DNA of 64,000 bases from Trichobilharzia szidati (GCA_944472155.2 OX235279.1:60423564-60487563), one strand, 5' to 3'; shown: positions 13,258 through 25,365, counted from the first letter of the stretch. A program made the numbers and translations. The notes: a model not told the origin generated them from the sequence alone.

Positions 13258-15434
13258 TCCTGGTCTTTTGAAAATGATACGGTCATTCAACACGCTGACT
13301 TGTTGCCAACACTATCTTCAATTCCTTCAGTTCCCCAAGGATCCCACTTTTTTACTTATAACAATGTTGCTAAGACTCATTTCATGTCTTAGAAATTGTT
13401 GAGCATATGCTCCTGAATTATATGATTTTATAACTGAATGAGTGTTCGGAGTGATCTTACTTCCTTTGATGATAATATTCTTTTGAAAATGATTTAAGTT
13501 GTTTCCTGCTTAGACGAAAACCCATGAAACTAGTTCAGCTTTTGTATTACGTGCAACATAAGGGACTTAATCGTTTGAAAACATCAGTTCATATTTTACA
13601 TGTAAGTGGGACGCAAAAAACCTAAATAGGTTAGTGTACTCCTTCTATTTGTTTTTCCACTTAGTAGAAGTGATTTCAAATCACCTATAACAATCATCTG
13701 AAACAAATTAAATCGACTGATTCGGGTTTCAATTCATAAAGGACGTTCGCTGAGTATTTGAACGGACACTTCTGAAAACCATTTCTTGTGTTTCATTTTG
13801 CTTAAATATGTAATAATAATGATAATAATAATTCAGTGTCACTTATTCTACTTACGGGGTGCCACTTTATAATCCAAGATTCTTCAAAATCGTGTTTCGG
13901 GCATTAAAGGAAATTAAAAATTCTAGTGCATCAGGACTCCATTTTTGTAGATAATTTTATCCGTTTAGTTATACATTCTTTACATAATCGTATTTGTCCA
14001 AAACAATCTACAGAACTGCAGACAATCACTGACTCGGTACAAATTAAAATCTATTCAAACAAATAAAAGTATAGAGTTCTAAACTCTTCTAAGTAGTTAC
14101 CTGAATCTCATTAAACCAAAGGAAAATAGAATTGTAGACTCTTAGTTACTTCATAGTTTACGAAGACTTTCAAGTAAGCTGAAATACACTTGTGCATGAC
14201 GAATACGAAGACTGTACTCCTAATATTTTGTAGCCATTAGAGCTTTATAGATGGAAAGAAACTTATAGAATTCTGGATTTCATATCAATACTTAAAAGAC
14301 ATCAGCCAATCGGTTCAGTATATTCGGTGTCACGCTTTTGATGAAAACTTTTCCAAATCATCTCAGAATAATGTGTACAGATTAAAGACTGATAGTTTCG
14401 AATTTCCTTTAAATATTCGAAACTTATTCCACTCCGGTCACAATTATTTCCACCTGACAGAGGTCAAAAGCCACTAAAATAAAGCGAAAACTTAACATTG
14501 GCTTTTTTGTAAAAAATAGTCTAAAAATTTGAAGACTCAATATAGGTGTATAAAGCTATACTCAGCTCTGAGTAGATTTCATTGTATGTTCAAGGAAGAA
14601 ATAAGAATATATATATGAAGGAAGTACAGAAATTACATCAAATCTTACAAATTCTAGTGCGATATATTTATTGTCCATTATGAAATCTACTGACTTCGAA
14701 GACAAATGCTGATAATGGGGAAACGGCTTTCCGTATTAATAACAGTAACTTGAACTAGCATAGAATTTGCTGATTACACTTAGGTTAGCATTAATCTGTA
14801 AAAAAAATAATCGAGAAGCTATTTGTAGAAATGTAGAAGCGTATAATTCCATGTAGAAAAAAATAACACAAGTGTAGCACAATGATGCAATATTTCATTA
14901 AGCATATCAATCTGCGTTAAAAAAATGATCAACATTAATGACGATTAGTCTGATAATCCCTTCTGTCCGTCAAGATTATTACTTTTCCGGCTGAATGAAC
15001 AGTAATAATGTTGGAAAAGTATTGAATGTATTTATGATAATAATAATAATCTATATCTTTAATGCATAAAAGTCTCATAAATTATTAATGATGAAAGTTT
15101 TTAACATAGACGTTAATTTATACTTAAAAAGATGTACCTTTGAAAAAGTTAATTTATTCCCGATAAATTAACTCTTGTCTTCAAAGCCTCTGATTCTTTT
15201 CAAAACGCCAAAATGCAATTAATCATTTTAAAACTTTTTCAAAAATGAAATATAAACAGTTTGAAAGTAAGTGTGAAATAAGAACGCATTACGATTTTTT
15301 GCAAGTTACTCTAAATAAATCTAGCTGTAATTCATTTAGCTACACTAAGATGACAGCTTACAATGAACATATAAATAAGTCGATACATTTCATACAAAAA
15401 CTATATTAATATCATAGGAATTATGAACTCTGTC

Positions 15435-15645
15435 CCTCGGTGGTCTAGCGGCTCACCAAACATTCAAGGGGTACAGGATTGATTCTTGACAGCATACTCC
15501 TAAACTTCGCTTAGCCTATAAAGAGAGAGGGAGAGAGACAGCAAGGCTACCAAACTCATAAACAGAATGTCACCGCTACTGAAACCTCACACTTCAAGCT
15601 GGAAGCAATATATTCCATTCGGAACTCAAACGAATGTAAAAAAAA
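15435..15645 (+). mobile_element. Degenerate SINE, unit 2
   Basis: This is the unit 2 copy of the SINE at 10531-10745, with a few substitutions. It lacks most of the upstream ATT microsatellite. Confidence 0.6.
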
Positions 15646-16324
15646 GCTGGCAAATCTAGTATAAAACTGAATTCCTTGTCTGTGAGCACCATTTCATACA
15701 CAGAAGTTCATACAACTACTACTCAGTGAACTGGATTGAATTTTCTAAATCTGATTTAAGTAAGAATAAGAAGACAAATATTGAGAGATGATATCATACA
15801 GTAGTTTCCTTTATGACCCCTCTACAACTAGCATGGTTTATAATAATAAAATACTATATTTGATAGTTATTCAGTTATGTAAAATAAAACCTCAGATGAC
15901 ACAACTACATCAAGATAACCCACCTGAGCTACAAATCTTCTCCATCATATTTAAAAACTCATATGAATAACCAGTTGTATTTTAGCACATCAAGTACTTC
16001 ATGATAAGCAAATGTTGAGGTCTTTTGTTCTCTACGCGTAGTTTGTGCTGTATGTGAACAGTCCAAAGTGTTTCTGTAATCTTCAATAATGTTGAATTAA
16101 AGAATGTTTCTCAGTTATTACACATAACTTTAACACTGGTTTTTTGATCAGATATTAATAAATGCTTTGCAGTGGATGATGCTAGATTTCTACTCAGATT
16201 ATGCACACTTGGATTTTATATGAGCCTTAATAACCACTTAGGAACATGTTCCTTCAGATCACAATGGGGCCTTCCATCGGCCCTACTTATATACGTGTCT
16301 CCACAACTACAGATGAACTTTTAG

Positions 16325-18500
16325 TTAAAATATGGAGAAAAATTCATCGAATTTTGTCCTTTAACCGTAAGCACAGGAATTCAAAATGTTCAAGAGGTAA
16401 AGAAAAGGAATGAGACATAGAATGTGCACTGATCAAACATATTTCTGTTCATTCATGCAGCATTTCTTAGTAATAAGGAATTAGTCACCTAGCGCCTTAT
16501 AATGAGATCTTATTTTTATGCTTATTAAGGAATACAGAGAGCAGCATTGCTTATTTCCAAATGGTAAAACGTTACATTTATTACAGAATGTGAGTTGTAA
16601 CTCCAATAGATGAGTAGAAACATCTTTGACTACGGCACTTGGTGAGTAGGGTTCAAAAACAAAAGGAAATATCACTTCCTCTAAGGATGCAGATAAGACT
16701 TGTAACGAGTGCACGAAATAGGTCCAGAACTTTCAGATAACTGATTGTCTTCAGTCATTTAACATAAAATACTTATCTACAGACCCATTTCAATTACAAT
16801 TTAGGCTGTATCTCATACTAACAATAACGCTGAAATCCCTGCGGTGAATATTTGATTCCATTAGAGAATATTTTGTTTGACATTGGTAAAATTATGAGTA
16901 ATAAGCCGTACTCGAAACGTCAGTAGATAATACTATATCACTGCATATTTCATCCAATAGAACTACGCTTTTACGGAATTACACCCAAATGAATTCTGTC
17001 CTTATAGGCGTATTTTGTTCTTCGACTTCTTATGCAAACTATTCACAAAATAGTTGTGCACCCAAACAACCATTGCTTCTATTTCTTTGAGATAAATCAT
17101 TCATGTGAATTTCTCGAATTTTCGAACGCACTACTTATTCAAAATATACTGCAGCTTATATGTTAGTTTTTCTTCGTTTAAATATGTTCACCACAACTGA
17201 CTGATACCTTGATCTTATGTTCGTAATAAATTTTTCCAGAACAAAGAAAGTGATGAAACCTCTCATTTATATAGCTTTATCAGTAGAACAAAGGTCCTCA
17301 TTGTGTCGAAACACTGCGGTCGTGAATAATTCTAATTATTAGTCCACAGCTTTTGTCATTGAACACTGAATGCTAACCTCAAATGTTTAAGTCGACTGGT
17401 TATGCTGAAGATGGGAGGACAAACATCCGCGCCATTTGAACGCTGTCGTGTAAAGTTCTATTGTTCATGCACTGGCTCTAAGCAGACATCACCGCCCACA
17501 TTTCTGATTCCAAAATGTACTTGGTACTTCGATCGATCAATTTTCTTGTTCTGATCTGGCCCCGAAACAGTCGTCAGGTTTAAGAAGGAGAAATGCATTG
17601 GGAGTTGAAGGATATGCTCTTGCATTTACATATAAGTATATTTTACATAACTGTCGATATTTTTATCTCCTAGAGCATTACGTACACCTGTGAATACAAT
17701 TGGTGACCTAGCAACTAATCAAACTTAGAGGTGACAGATTTAACAACAAAAACACAAAACGCAGTGAGTGAAAATTATAGGTGTAAGATTATAGAAATAA
17801 GTATTTCTTTCCTCATTATTTCTGTAAACACTACTTTAAAATAGAGCTTTATCATCCATCTTGTGCTTAGATGGTTTAAACAAAAAGACAAATCAGAGTT
17901 CTCTGGAAAGTAAGTTAAAATATCTATAACCTGTAACTGATGCGTCTTTTGAATAAAAACTATAAATTAAGTTATTTTATTCAGAAATGTCCAGCTATGC
18001 ATTTACTACACGGAAGCCCTACTTTTTAAGTGTGTACTGTAATGTTGAGAATGAGTCAAAGAAAATTGTGTAAGCTACAACTCAGTCTGTTAAAATCCTA
18101 TTGTCTGCGGTACTCAGCCAGAAAATGAATAACATTTTCAAGATTCTTAAACGTTTATTTTAGCAACATTTTAAAATACTTGATAGATAAAACAAACACC
18201 TTTGTTTCCCTAAGATTTAAACATTGCCTTTATTTTCTGTAAATACACAAAAATCCAAATGTTTTATTTTATAGCTTCAAAATCAGTATAATTGTGGACT
18301 GATTCATGTAGCAGTGAGAACAGTGAGAAAGGATGAGAAGACGGTCATACGTTGGACTTAAAAAAGATCCTAGAACATCTGGTTGATGTCTTGTGCTGCA
18401 ACAAATCAAAGATTTACAGACGGAAACAAAAAAAAGGCTGGCAGAAGTGACAGGCAAGATTGAACTTCAGGTGAACATAGGAAGAAACAAAGATAAAAAT
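16325..18500. other. Unassigned spacer
   Basis: This is single-copy flank downstream of the tandem duplication. It holds short open frames only, with no domain or splice pattern I could support. Confidence 0.4.
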
Positions 18501-18539
18501 AAGCAATCACTTTAAATGGGAGGAATCCGAATGTGGTAG

Positions 18540-19110
18540 TCTTCTTCACCTACCGGGACTGGCAACATCGTTTCAAGTACAGTGGGAATGGGTGAAGATG
18601 AGGAACCTGGCAAGACAGACAGGAACCCATTATTTCGAAATCATTCTGGGAATCTATGCCATTCAAAACAAGGCATAACATCCGAACTTCCAACAATAAT
18701 ATCATTTCAGTGCTTCCATATGGTTAAGTGACTTGGAGTGTGTCACAGGAGGCACTTCCAACAGACTGCAAATTTTCATTAACAACTGCCTTCGCCTGAT
18801 TTCTGAAGAAGATCAGATAGCGGGCTGGGAAGGATAAGCAGGCAGTAAATCTACCAAAAACCTACTGCGCAACAAATATGACAGAGGAAATGGAGATAGA
18901 TAGGACGTACTTTGTGCAGGTAATCAAGTGATATAACAAGGTAGGTTTTTTAATCAAACCCGAACAGGAAGAGACCAGGAGGGCTTCAGAGGTTGACTTG
19001 TAAGGAACTAAAGATTGCGGGATGTAATAAAGCCAGCCAATTGGGACTACAAAGAACTGAGTGCAGTGGCCCCCTGTGTTCCTTTCAAAATGCAGGGAAC
19101 GAATAATAAT
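18540..19110 (+). mobile_element. RTE-like LINE 3' end (family B)
   Basis: This is a decayed copy of the family B 3' region. It contains CAACTGCCTTCGCC near 18783, GAGGAAATGGAGATAGATAGG near 18886 and AACAGGAAGAGACCAGGAGG near 18963, which correspond to the RRKWRW and GRPR-type blocks. It ends with CCCTGTGTTCC and GCAGGGAACGAATAATAATGAG near 19070-19112, the family tail. No catalytic residues can be read. Confidence 0.65.
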
Positions 19111-19114
19111 GAGA

Positions 19115-22100
19115 AAAATAAGTATGCTGGTGAAGTTTTGATGATGTGATAATTGGTGACCTGTTAGCGTCCAGCTACGATATGGCGATTAACTAGTTCC
19201 GTTTAACTCCAGCTGATTGTTTTTCACATATCCAACCATAATAAGTAAACATGTATGTAACCTATCGACCAGTTGAAGTAAAGTATAAATTTTTATTGTA
19301 ATCACTTGTCATCCTTTTTGCTTTTACAAACTGTTTACATAACTAGACTTTATTAAAGGTGATAAATGAATTCAGTCACTTATTTGTAACAATAATTCTT
19401 GAACTATAGTTCTCAGGAGTCAAGCAAGTTGAGCGCTTAATGAACAATGAGTCACAGACCTATTTGTTCACAGAATTCTAGGAATATAAATAGTAAATTC
19501 GCTTTCAGTCTATTCAAGCTATTCTTCTAAAAGAAAAGGAAAGGGATATTTTCCATTTGATAAATAAACTATTTCAATGAGTAAATTAACCCATAAGACT
19601 CGTCATACTGCTAACCATAGGTTACCACTGGATAGATGAAATATGCAATTACTTTTTAAAATATATCCATAGAAGTATTCACTAGAGGAAAATTGAATTT
19701 CTCTAATTTCTATGATTTATTTAATACTGCTAGAGTAATGAATGGCATTTACAGTGGTTATGATAAAAACATGACTATTTCAGATCATATATATATATAA
19801 TATCAACTGATACTAAGTTAAGGATGAGTGGTAGTTTATTTAGAATATTGCTATAATTAAAAGATTGAATGTTAAGCAGCAATTTTAAAAATCATACATA
19901 GAAAGCTCAAGTGTACTTGAAGATACATGCAAAATTCAAAAAGGAAAATGTTAACGTCTTCATGCACCTATGGGCTCAATACCTCCAGTTAGAATAATCA
20001 TACTTGGAGTTCCACAGTTATTTATTCTTTTTTTACATACTTCACGCTCTTATAAATCAGATCAACAATAGACCCCAAAGTTGCAAGGGAGGTAACTTAC
20101 ATAATTCAGAACTTTATAAAATGCTTCTCATGAAAGAATTCTATGCAAGAATTTGTAGGATATACGGCATTTTTAATACTGTTTCTAATGCTTGCATACT
20201 GTCTTCGAAATCGAAAAGCGAAAAAAAACATTAAGCACACACACACCAATCACCGAATAATAACTTTGTTAGAAAGTTAGTTTCTCCTCAACTACTGCGG
20301 CATGTGTTACAGTAGTTCAAACCCCTGGTTGACTTGACTGTATTTACAGCTGTGAATTAAGCACTAAAAAAGAGAACTTAGACAGCTTTTATCACATAAG
20401 CATTATTTCTTCATGAGTATAAAACAGCTGTATTCACCAGTACACTGTCAAAGATACAATGGAAAATCAACTATCCACATTCTTTTGTTATTGATCCGTA
20501 ATTTAATCCCATCAAAAATAAATACAAAAGTATAAAATTGTAATCGTGGTATTTACGTTAGAGTAATTTTCATAATACAAATAATGTCCCTGATTAAACT
20601 TCCTTTTAATTAATTCAACATAGAATTTGATTAATTCATCGATATTGCTTTATGCATATAGAACGAACTACCATCTAGTATTTCCTACTTCGACCAGGTG
20701 TCAAGCAGCCGGGTTTCGCATTTAGTCTAAACAAATAATTAAAATACTTTTTTATCCTGAATACTTCACTCACAATAAGCTAAAAGCTCATCTTCTCAAC
20801 TTATAACATGTTGACGTCTACATAGTTTCAGGATTTTTGCTTTGTAGGCCGGTACAACTATGTTAAACTAGTTAATAAAAGAAGCAGAAAAATCAACCAA
20901 AATAAAACAAGAATTATTTTGAATATCAACATTGTTTCCTTGGCAGTGGTTAGCAATGAAATACAAAACAGATAGTTTTTTTCCTATCTGGTAGTCGTTA
21001 GCATTGAATACACTTGATCACACTGTCAGCTACTAGTAAGCACATAAAGTTTATGATGATGCTTTTCTCAATAATAAGGCAATGGTTTTCAGAAGCCCAC
21101 ATGGCAGCAAAACTTATCAGTTTCGTATAATAGAACTAAAAAGAGGAAAATAAGAATAACCAAGTTTTTCAACTCTTTCAACAGATATTGTCATTTTAAA
21201 ATGGTCCACTTTGCATATAAGAAGTGAAATTATTTTCCCAAAAGCTTAGTAGCTTTTAATTTACAAACTGATTGATTAACAGGATGGGAACCAGTATAAT
21301 CCATTACTAAGCGTTATTAGTAGTTTAACTGTAGGTGTTGGATGCTTAGTGCTGATTCTCTCTTGACCCTCAACGTAAGTTACATAGATGTCGACACTTA
21401 AACGAGTACAAAGCAATCTAACAGAAAGTAATTCTGCACAATTACTCAATGCATACATCTCTACTGATGATGAAATGCATTTGGACTAAATCACAGTCTT
21501 CTCGTACGTTAAACAAAATGTGAATATTCGTTCGCATACAGACATTTTGCAGCTAAAAGCTTTCCAAAGGTCTCTAGAAAAACAACAACAACTGCCTGAC
21601 AAACAATAAGAATCTTTACCATTAAGTCAAAATCACTAGAAGTGTGGCTTGTGCTACTGACAAGATTTATCAGTGGTATGTAGATACACAATGATCGAAA
21701 GCAGGTTTAAGTGCATATTCCTCAAATCTGGATCTAAATACGTCGTAGACATGAAATAATCTCATTGGACAACTTTCTGTCTCAGTATACTGTCCGCTGA
21801 TCCAGCCGACTCTAAGTGTGGTAAAAAATGTATAAATATAGTTTATTTTTCCTTAATGAAAGGTCCGTTACCGATTCTTATATCTACTACCGTTACAGAA
21901 GTAGTAGTTACTTTTATTGTTACTGCCGTCACCGTACGGTGTTACAAGTGAAAGCCACTCATGTTTATGTTTTTCAGGACTCTTACTCATTGGTAAATTT
22001 GATCTGGATTTCCACTGCGCACGTATAATTCCAAGCTATTTTCAATACTAAAACTAGTCTTTTGAATATGAGTTTCTAAAAGCCAAATAAAATTTGGTGG

Positions 22101-22435
22101 GAACAACTGTTTTTACTTAATTTTTGAGACGGAGGAGGAGTAGGTTAGACGGGATGGATTGATTGCAAATCTACAGTGGTCACTTGATAAGACAGTATAA
22201 ATGTCAACAGTTTTTGATGTAAATAAATCTACTGCTATTACTGGTTAGTGGGGTAGGGAGTTTGAATAAATCTTTCAGTTACAGAAGAATTCATAATTTC
22301 ATTCAAAGTTGATAATTCATCAATTATAGCAAAATACATCTTTATTTAAATAAACCGATTAGCCTTGTGACTAATACTATAGTTTTTTCAATGTTACTAT
22401 CTGAAAAGAGAAGGCGGTACTTAATTGTTAATGTA
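19115..22435. other. Unassigned spacer
   Basis: AT-rich, with no recognisable repeat or gene. There is a short AT run near 19786-19800. Small open frames (20004-20234 plus, 21276-21458 minus, 21828-22028 plus) have no support. Confidence 0.35.
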
Positions 22436-22439
22436 AATT

Positions 22440-22623
22440 TTAAACAAGCTGCATATCAGGAGTGAAAAATTCACTTGGTGGATCACTTTCACCTGCATTC
22501 TCTAAGACATGGTTATACCTATAAATTCTTGGAGAGATTATATAGCAAATGAGATACATTAGAAACACGTGATTGTACAGATCTTTCAACAGGTTAAAAC
22601 CAGTGTTGACAACTGGAGGAGGC
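22440..22623 (-). CDS. Possible terminal exon, unknown gene
   Basis: On the minus strand a pyrimidine-rich tract followed by CCTCCTCCAG, at about 22612-22623, looks like a splice acceptor. It opens a frame that runs to a stop at 22440. The frame begins with about 35 residues rich in hydrophobic and aromatic residues, which could be a membrane segment (NHVFLMYLICYIISPRI). It ends in an acidic, proline-containing tail (ENAGESDPPSEFFTPDMQLV). No upstream exon was found and I do not recognise the family. A chance open frame remains quite possible. Confidence 0.2.
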
Positions 22624-22644
22624 AAAAGAAAGTAAGAAGGCACG

Positions 22645-23160
22645 TCACATCACTATGATCGACACATGTAACGGTTTAAAAATAGTGCATCAACAGAATA
22701 ATATAGCATATAAAATACAGATAGAATGGAAAAGGAGGTAGAAAAGAAAGAAATACTTCTATCGAAGATGTCAACTATTCACATTTGCTTTTGAATGCAA
22801 ATAATGTTCAAGGTAGGATTTTCGAACTCATTAAGTCGCATTTTCTGCGCATTCATTAAATGATGAAGGACATAAAGTCCTATAGTTATTTCATTAGATA
22901 TACAAACTAGAGCGTCAGGAAAACTAACAACCGCATATAGAAACAGAGAATTCAGCGAAGTTTGACTGTGAATGGAAATACTAAAGTGCTACGATACTAT
23001 TGGCGTATAGGATTATGAGTCACAATTGATTAGATATATTAATGAATAACTAAATAGAGGTCAACCTAAACCTCAATAGACATGCGTGAAATAGAAAATC
23101 GGAAAATAAGGTACATTCGGAAATGTGAATATAATATGTGGAGGACGAAAAATATCAGAT
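22645..23160. other. Unassigned spacer
   Basis: No gene or repeat was recognised before the SINE at 23176. Confidence 0.35.
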
Positions 23161-23175
23161 TATACGTTCATCGCA

Positions 23176-23405
23176 TGCGTCGGTGGCATAGCGGTTAGGG
23201 CGCTCGCTGACCATGCACATGGTCCGGGGTTCGATCCCCGGTCGACGCACTCCTTTACCTCGCTAAGCCAGAAATAATGCTGGTAAAGAGGAGAGGCTGA
23301 GCATGAGGCTAGCAACCCCATCCTGTAAAATTAGAACACTGCTACAGAAACTTCAAGCCACTAGCTTGGGGCCCTATGTTCCACTGGGAACAGGGAGGAG
23401 AAAAA
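23176..23405 (+). mobile_element. tRNA-derived SINE (type 1), best-preserved copy
   Basis: The head at 23177-23249 has a 7-bp acceptor-like pairing (GCGTCGG with TCGACGC), an A box TGGCATAGCGG and a canonical B box GGTTCGATCCC. The body contains CTCCTTTACCTCGCTAAGCC and GGCTAGCAACCCC. The tail has the stem-loop GTTCCACTGGGAAC. Flanking direct repeats ATACGTTCATCGCA (23162-23175) and ATACGTTCATTGCA (23406-23419) are a 14-bp target-site duplication with one mismatch. The long D-arm region and poor cloverleaf rule out a functional tRNA gene. I see no CTGATGAG/GAAA hammerhead core in it, unlike the schistosome Sm-alpha SINE. Confidence 0.88.
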
Positions 23406-23456
23406 ATACGTTCATTGCAAAATAGTAAAAACAATGAATTCACTGCACATCATGGG

Positions 23457-23835
23457 TGTCAACTGATATATTGAATGAGGACTACATCTTGTTCATCGCA
23501 CACTACGGACGATACAACTTCCCTTCTCCAGCTTTTTGCTTCCCTCTTTTGCCAATGATCGCTGGCCAGTACCTGATATGTATATCCACGTTTTGGATAT
23601 TTCGCAAGTACCTCACGGGTTGTTGGCATACCCTTTCGTGGGTGAGCGAAACGCAGATTAAAATAACTACTTCATTAATTAAAATCCGTACGTCTTTATT
23701 TATATATTTTGGGACAATAATAACTCGCCAAATGACTGTATCTTATATATATATATATATACTTCATCACAAGTTTGTATTTGTTTTGTTATTTCCTTCC
23801 GCGTATAAACGAGCTTAGCCGGTTAGTCCGCTACA
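23457..23835 (+). mobile_element. Possible LTR (solo or 5' LTR remnant)
   Basis: A 379-bp block begins TGTCAAC and ends CGCTACA, giving short TGT...ACA inverted termini. It contains an AT-rich TATA/polyadenylation-like stretch (23655-23760). TGG occurs four bases after the ACA end, where a Gypsy-type primer-binding site would start. There is no obvious target-site duplication and no gag-pol sequence next to it. An accidental TG...CA block is the main alternative. Confidence 0.25.
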
Positions 23836-23839
23836 AATA

Positions 23840-24190
23840 TGGTGGAGACATAGGATACGAGAAATTTTGTCAAAATAGTAGACTAGATAAAGTGTTAGAA
23901 TATGATGTTAGAACATAACGTGAAATAAAATAAAACAAAACAAAACTGGAACATCGAATAAAGAAAGATAACAAAGATTTTTTGCAAATTACATAGTAAA
24001 GTCAAGACCATGGTAACGAAAGAGATCACACAAATTGTTATTGTACACAGAGTTCTGGCTTAATGTGATGTATTGCCAAAGCCTCTACTTTACAAAGCGA
24101 ATTCACTCGTGTCCCTTCAGGCAAACTATGTCGGACTTTGTAGACTATATTGAATGATGTGTCAGATGCTGAGTGGTCAGTATTCATTTC
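23840..24190. other. Unassigned spacer
   Basis: No gene was seen. There is a short AAATAAAACAAAACAAAAC low-complexity run near 23923-23945. Confidence 0.35.
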
Positions 24191-24196
24191 TTATTA

Positions 24197-24375
24197 TTTT
24201 TGATTATAGCTTGATTCCACACCGTATTTTTGGTACAAGTATGGAATTTTAAGCATGTGATATCAGTAGCCCAAATTTTGCAGGCCAACCATTGGTATCA
24301 GGTGTGCATCAGCAGGGGATCGAACCCCAGACCATGTTCATGGTCGGCGAGAGTGTTAACTGCTGTGTCACCGAC
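24197..24375 (-). mobile_element. tRNA-derived SINE (type 2)
   Basis: Inverted type 2 SINE. The reverse complement of the B box (GGGATCGAACCCC) is at 24316-24328, the decayed A-box region is near 24358-24375, and the CATACTTG/AAAATTCCATAC tail in reverse is near 24235-24255. It abuts the Penelope-like fragment. Confidence 0.75.
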
Positions 24376-24385
24376 CCACAGTATG

Positions 24386-24580
24386 TTACAATACCGATGA
24401 ATTAATACCTCTAAGTTCTCCTTTGCTCAGCCAAACTGGGAAGTGCTCGCGAACTCGGTGGGATGTGTTTCTTGACGAACGTCCTATGTACGTAGCTCCA
24501 CAAGAGCAGTTGAACATATAAGTACACACAGAATTAGACAATAGAGGTAACATTTTCTTGACATTAAGGTGTAGCAGTGG
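24386..24580 (-). pseudogene. Penelope-like element, GIY-YIG endonuclease fragment
   Basis: The minus-strand frame contains CTYMFNCSCGATYIGR followed by HRVREH and PVWLSKGE. This is the layout of the C-terminal GIY-YIG endonuclease of Penelope-like retroelements: the Y of the GIY half, a CxC segment, the YIG triplet, then the conserved Arg and Glu-His. In such elements the domain cuts DNA to prime reverse transcription. Only about 50 residues are recognisable. The reverse transcriptase that should lie upstream, at higher coordinates, is not visible, so this is a truncated relic. The identification rests on motif pattern. Confidence 0.7.
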
Positions 24581-24596
24581 ACTATTGTAATTCATA

Positions 24597-24610
24597 CATA
24601 TATATATATC
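24597..24610. repeat. (AT)n microsatellite
   Basis: A short TA dinucleotide run immediately upstream of the Penelope-like fragment. Confidence 0.9.
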
Positions 24611-24960
24611 GTCGAAAAGAGAATTTTCTTCGCTGAATTCTTTGTTTTTATTTCTCTATGGTGATTATTAATTCAACCACCTATAGGTCAGTAAAATTCA
24701 ACTTTACATATAATTCTGGGCCATCTCTAAACTTTTTTAAAGTTGACCGAATCCAGCAGTTACTTGAAAAATCTAAACTGATGCATCATGGTGTGTAATT
24801 AAACTCATATAAACATTCTGGTAATTGTATTCGAAGAAAAACTGTAATAGACAAACTACAGGAAATAACAATTTATTGATCAAAAACATTAAACGAAATA
24901 GCTGTCTACAGACCCGGTGAATGAATCATTCTTTTCTCCCGCTGACAGACATACCATCAG

Positions 24961-25302
24961 TTAAAATCCATATTTACCACCACTGGTCAAGGAAATCATA
25001 TGATCCTGTTGAGTTGTACTAAGTTGCGTGATTTCTGAAGGTTTGTATACAAACAGTGGACCTGATACTGATAATTTTGAAAACTTTATCTTTTTCAAAT
25101 TTATGTGTGCCAAAACACAGTAATAACTTGTATTATCGCATGCATTTGTCGTACTACAGGTGTTGTCCGAGCTTTGATATTTAATTGAGAAAGTCGCATA
25201 AAAAGTCTGGTTGATCATATCACCAGATAATATGGAATGATTTAAATCGGCGTCAGAAAGGCCAGCAAACTCACTGTCATTCATTAGCCAATAATATTTA
25301 AA
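24961..25302 (-). CDS. Possible terminal exon, secreted-type protein of unknown family
   Basis: The minus frame is open from an acceptor-like TTATTTTAAG at about 25304-25313 to a stop at 24961, about 113 residues. An internal Met is at 25284. It has three N-glycosylation sequons (NHS, NQT, NTS) and three clustered cysteines (DNTCSTTNACDNTSYYC), which would suit an extracellular protein. It ends GGKYGF. I do not recognise the family; a cystatin-like fold crossed my mind but no diagnostic motif supports it. It lies between the Penelope fragment and the hammerhead-like motif, so it could also be part of that element. Confidence 0.3.
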   Translation of the reverse strand, partial: FKYYWLMNDSEFAGLSDADLNHSILSGDMINQTFYATFSIKYQSSDNTCSTTNACDNTSYYCVLAHINLKKIKFSKLSVSGPLFVYKPSEITQLSTTQQDHMISLTSGGKYGF

Positions 25303-25365
25303 CTCTTAAAATAAAAGAGAAGATTTGTAGCTTAGGTGGATGATTTGCAAGTAATAGTGTTCTCT

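Larger units (their letters stand above)
11425..16324 (+). repeat. Tandem duplication, unit 2 (4900 bp)
   Basis: This is the second copy of the 6499-11424 unit, beginning in mid-SINE (TTCGATGCCC) directly after unit 1's last bases, AACTTTTAG. It ends at the same AACTTTTAG phrase at 16316-16324. There the sequence continues as TTAAAATATGG instead of SINE sequence. It is about 26 bp shorter than unit 1, mainly at the microsatellite near 10479/15405. It carries no 5' SINE head, which marks it as the derived junction side. Confidence 0.95.

Noticed and set aside
10220..15172. 11-bp hairpins present in both duplication units as possible terminators or RNA elements
   Set aside because: They are AT-rich, isolated and explained by the duplication; no promoter or transcript evidence is visible.
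23177..23249. Possible functional tRNA gene with good A and B boxes and a paired acceptor stem
   Set aside because: The D-arm region is too long, the anticodon arm does not fold with a 7-nt loop, and the unit continues into a SINE body with a target-site duplication.
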